From Panagrolaimus kolymaensis (Eukaryota > Nematoda > Chromadorea > Rhabditida > Panagrolaimidae): DNA of 64,000 nt. The notes under the pieces are model-generated. The model was not told the origin of the DNA, did no database searches, and worked only from the letters and a program-made list of their open reading frames with translations. Positions 63,342 through 64,000 of the stretch are shown piece after piece. The stretch lies in assembly GCA_028622995.1 (NCBI GenBank), contig JAJQJQ010000070.1, positions 62,001 to 126,000 of the forward strand. Reading direction: 5' to 3'. Both the position numbers and the translations under genes were made by a program. How positions within the stretch are numbered: position 1 is the first letter of the stretch; each line of letters starts with the position of its first letter.

Positions 63342-64000
63342 TTAAAAATCATCAATGTTATTGAGTTTAACAGCTTCACCGGGTTTAAATGGTGGTGTTC
63401 CAAGATATGGACAAGTTGCACAGCGAAATGCATCGCCAAGAGAACAACTACCACATGATGATTTTGGTGCAGGTTGTTCAATGTTGGCTTCTTCTTGTTC
63501 AGCTAAACCACATGTGCAATTTTTGCATGCTCGTTTTTTCTTTCCTTCTTCTTCAGAAACACCACATGCAGCTAAAAAAAGCGAAATATGAAAATTATAA
63601 TATATCCTAAGCATACCAGAAGCTTCAGGCTTTTTGAAATCTTCATCAGCTAAAAGGGAACGCTCATCAATGATATCATCATCAACTTTTGAAGTTGATG
63701 CTGCTGGTAATTTTAATGGTACAGTTTCTGTTGTACTAAATGCAACCTTTTCTGCCACAACAAGGGTGCCATGTGGAACAATGGGATATGTTACATTGAT
63801 GAATCCAGCAAGAGTTAATTGCATTTTGACTGAGGCTGTTTCTAAAAAAGAAAGAAGGGTAAGCCAACAAAATCAATACATAAAAAATGGGGCTATGTAC
63901 CATTTTGATTTGTGCAAACAACAGAAATTTTAGATTTAGGACGAAGAGCTTCAAATGCAGCACCAAGAAACTGGGTTAAATTTGTAGCAGAATCACATAC
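63342..64000 (-). CDS. Anamorsin (CIAPIN1/Dre2), runs off the right edge
   Basis: C-terminal part of the cytosolic Fe-S assembly electron carrier that works with the diflavin reductase NDOR1/Tah18. Exons visible: one entering from the right edge to about 63901 ([20 protein letters not shown], methyltransferase-like fold), one of about 63618-63841 ([32 protein letters not shown]), and the last of 63342-about 63572 with [20 protein letters not shown] and [19 protein letters not shown], ending KLNNIDDF. Both Fe-S motifs are intact. The 5' portion of the gene lies outside the window. It is presumed to be the functional parent of the truncated copy to its left. Confidence 0.9.

Overview
This is a eukaryotic nuclear window, AT-rich, with dense genes on both strands and many introns of about 45-100 bp ending in T-rich TTTCAG/TTTTAG acceptors. 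Gene content (abtm-1, gly-2, lem-3, che-1/glass, usp-5, mcm-4, rpn-10 and TRPM homologues, type II cathepsin B, an F-box-like tail of nematode-restricted appearance) points to a nematode. The likely placement is a non-Caenorhabditis rhabditid, perhaps Tylenchina/Panagrolaimid; that placement is inference.

Layout. 0-3.3 kb (-): TMEM50-like gene downstream of the mitochondrial ABC transporter abtm-1/ABCB7. 3.5-13.5 kb (+): five genes head to tail with 180-390 bp gaps: exocyst EXO70, MGAT5/gly-2, the ankyrin-LEM-GIY-YIG nuclease lem-3, TTC14-like, and a MAD2L2/REV7-like HORMA gene. This spacing fits a trans-spliced operon. 13.5-15.2 kb (-): a five-finger Glass/CHE-1-type factor whose stop codon overlaps the REV7-like stop. 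15.5-16.05 kb: two back-to-back TTAA-flanked MITEs, the second abutting the usp-5 stop codon. 16-26.5 kb: usp-5, a HAT-repeat/F-box-like fusion gene, mcm-4, rpl-39 and a C9orf78/Tls1 homologue. 26.9-29.0 kb: a MITE and a 1.55-kb near-perfect palindrome. 29-33 kb: degenerate CALML4-like EF-hand protein, an unrecognised gene, a mucin-like surface protein and a Lys-rich protein. 33.4-42 kb (-): a large TRPM channel gene.

42-46.4 kb is mostly non-coding and holds a GC-rich hAT-type MITE with a perfect 8-bp target duplication. 46.4-47.9 kb: membrane-anchored cathepsin B-like peptidase. 48-51.6 kb: rpn-10 (-), whose first intron hosts a complete opposite-strand gene with three C2HC zinc modules and a GIY-YIG-like domain. 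52.6-55.1 kb: an SLC35F-type transporter whose first intron hosts an opposite-strand histone-fold-like gene. 55.3-60.1 kb (-): a basic orphan protein and a class A-like 7TM receptor with a long N-terminal region, again ending at a TTAA MITE. 61.2-64 kb (-): a small orphan and two anamorsin (CIAPIN1/Dre2) copies, one reduced to the Fe-S domain, the other running off the right edge.

Most genes are housekeeping (vesicle tethering, glycosylation, replication, proteasome, Fe-S assembly). The unusual content is the nested genes, the fusion gene, the truncated anamorsin paralogue and the MITE insertions placed at stop codons. All exon joins were worked out by eye from splice consensus and protein family similarity; no alignment was run.
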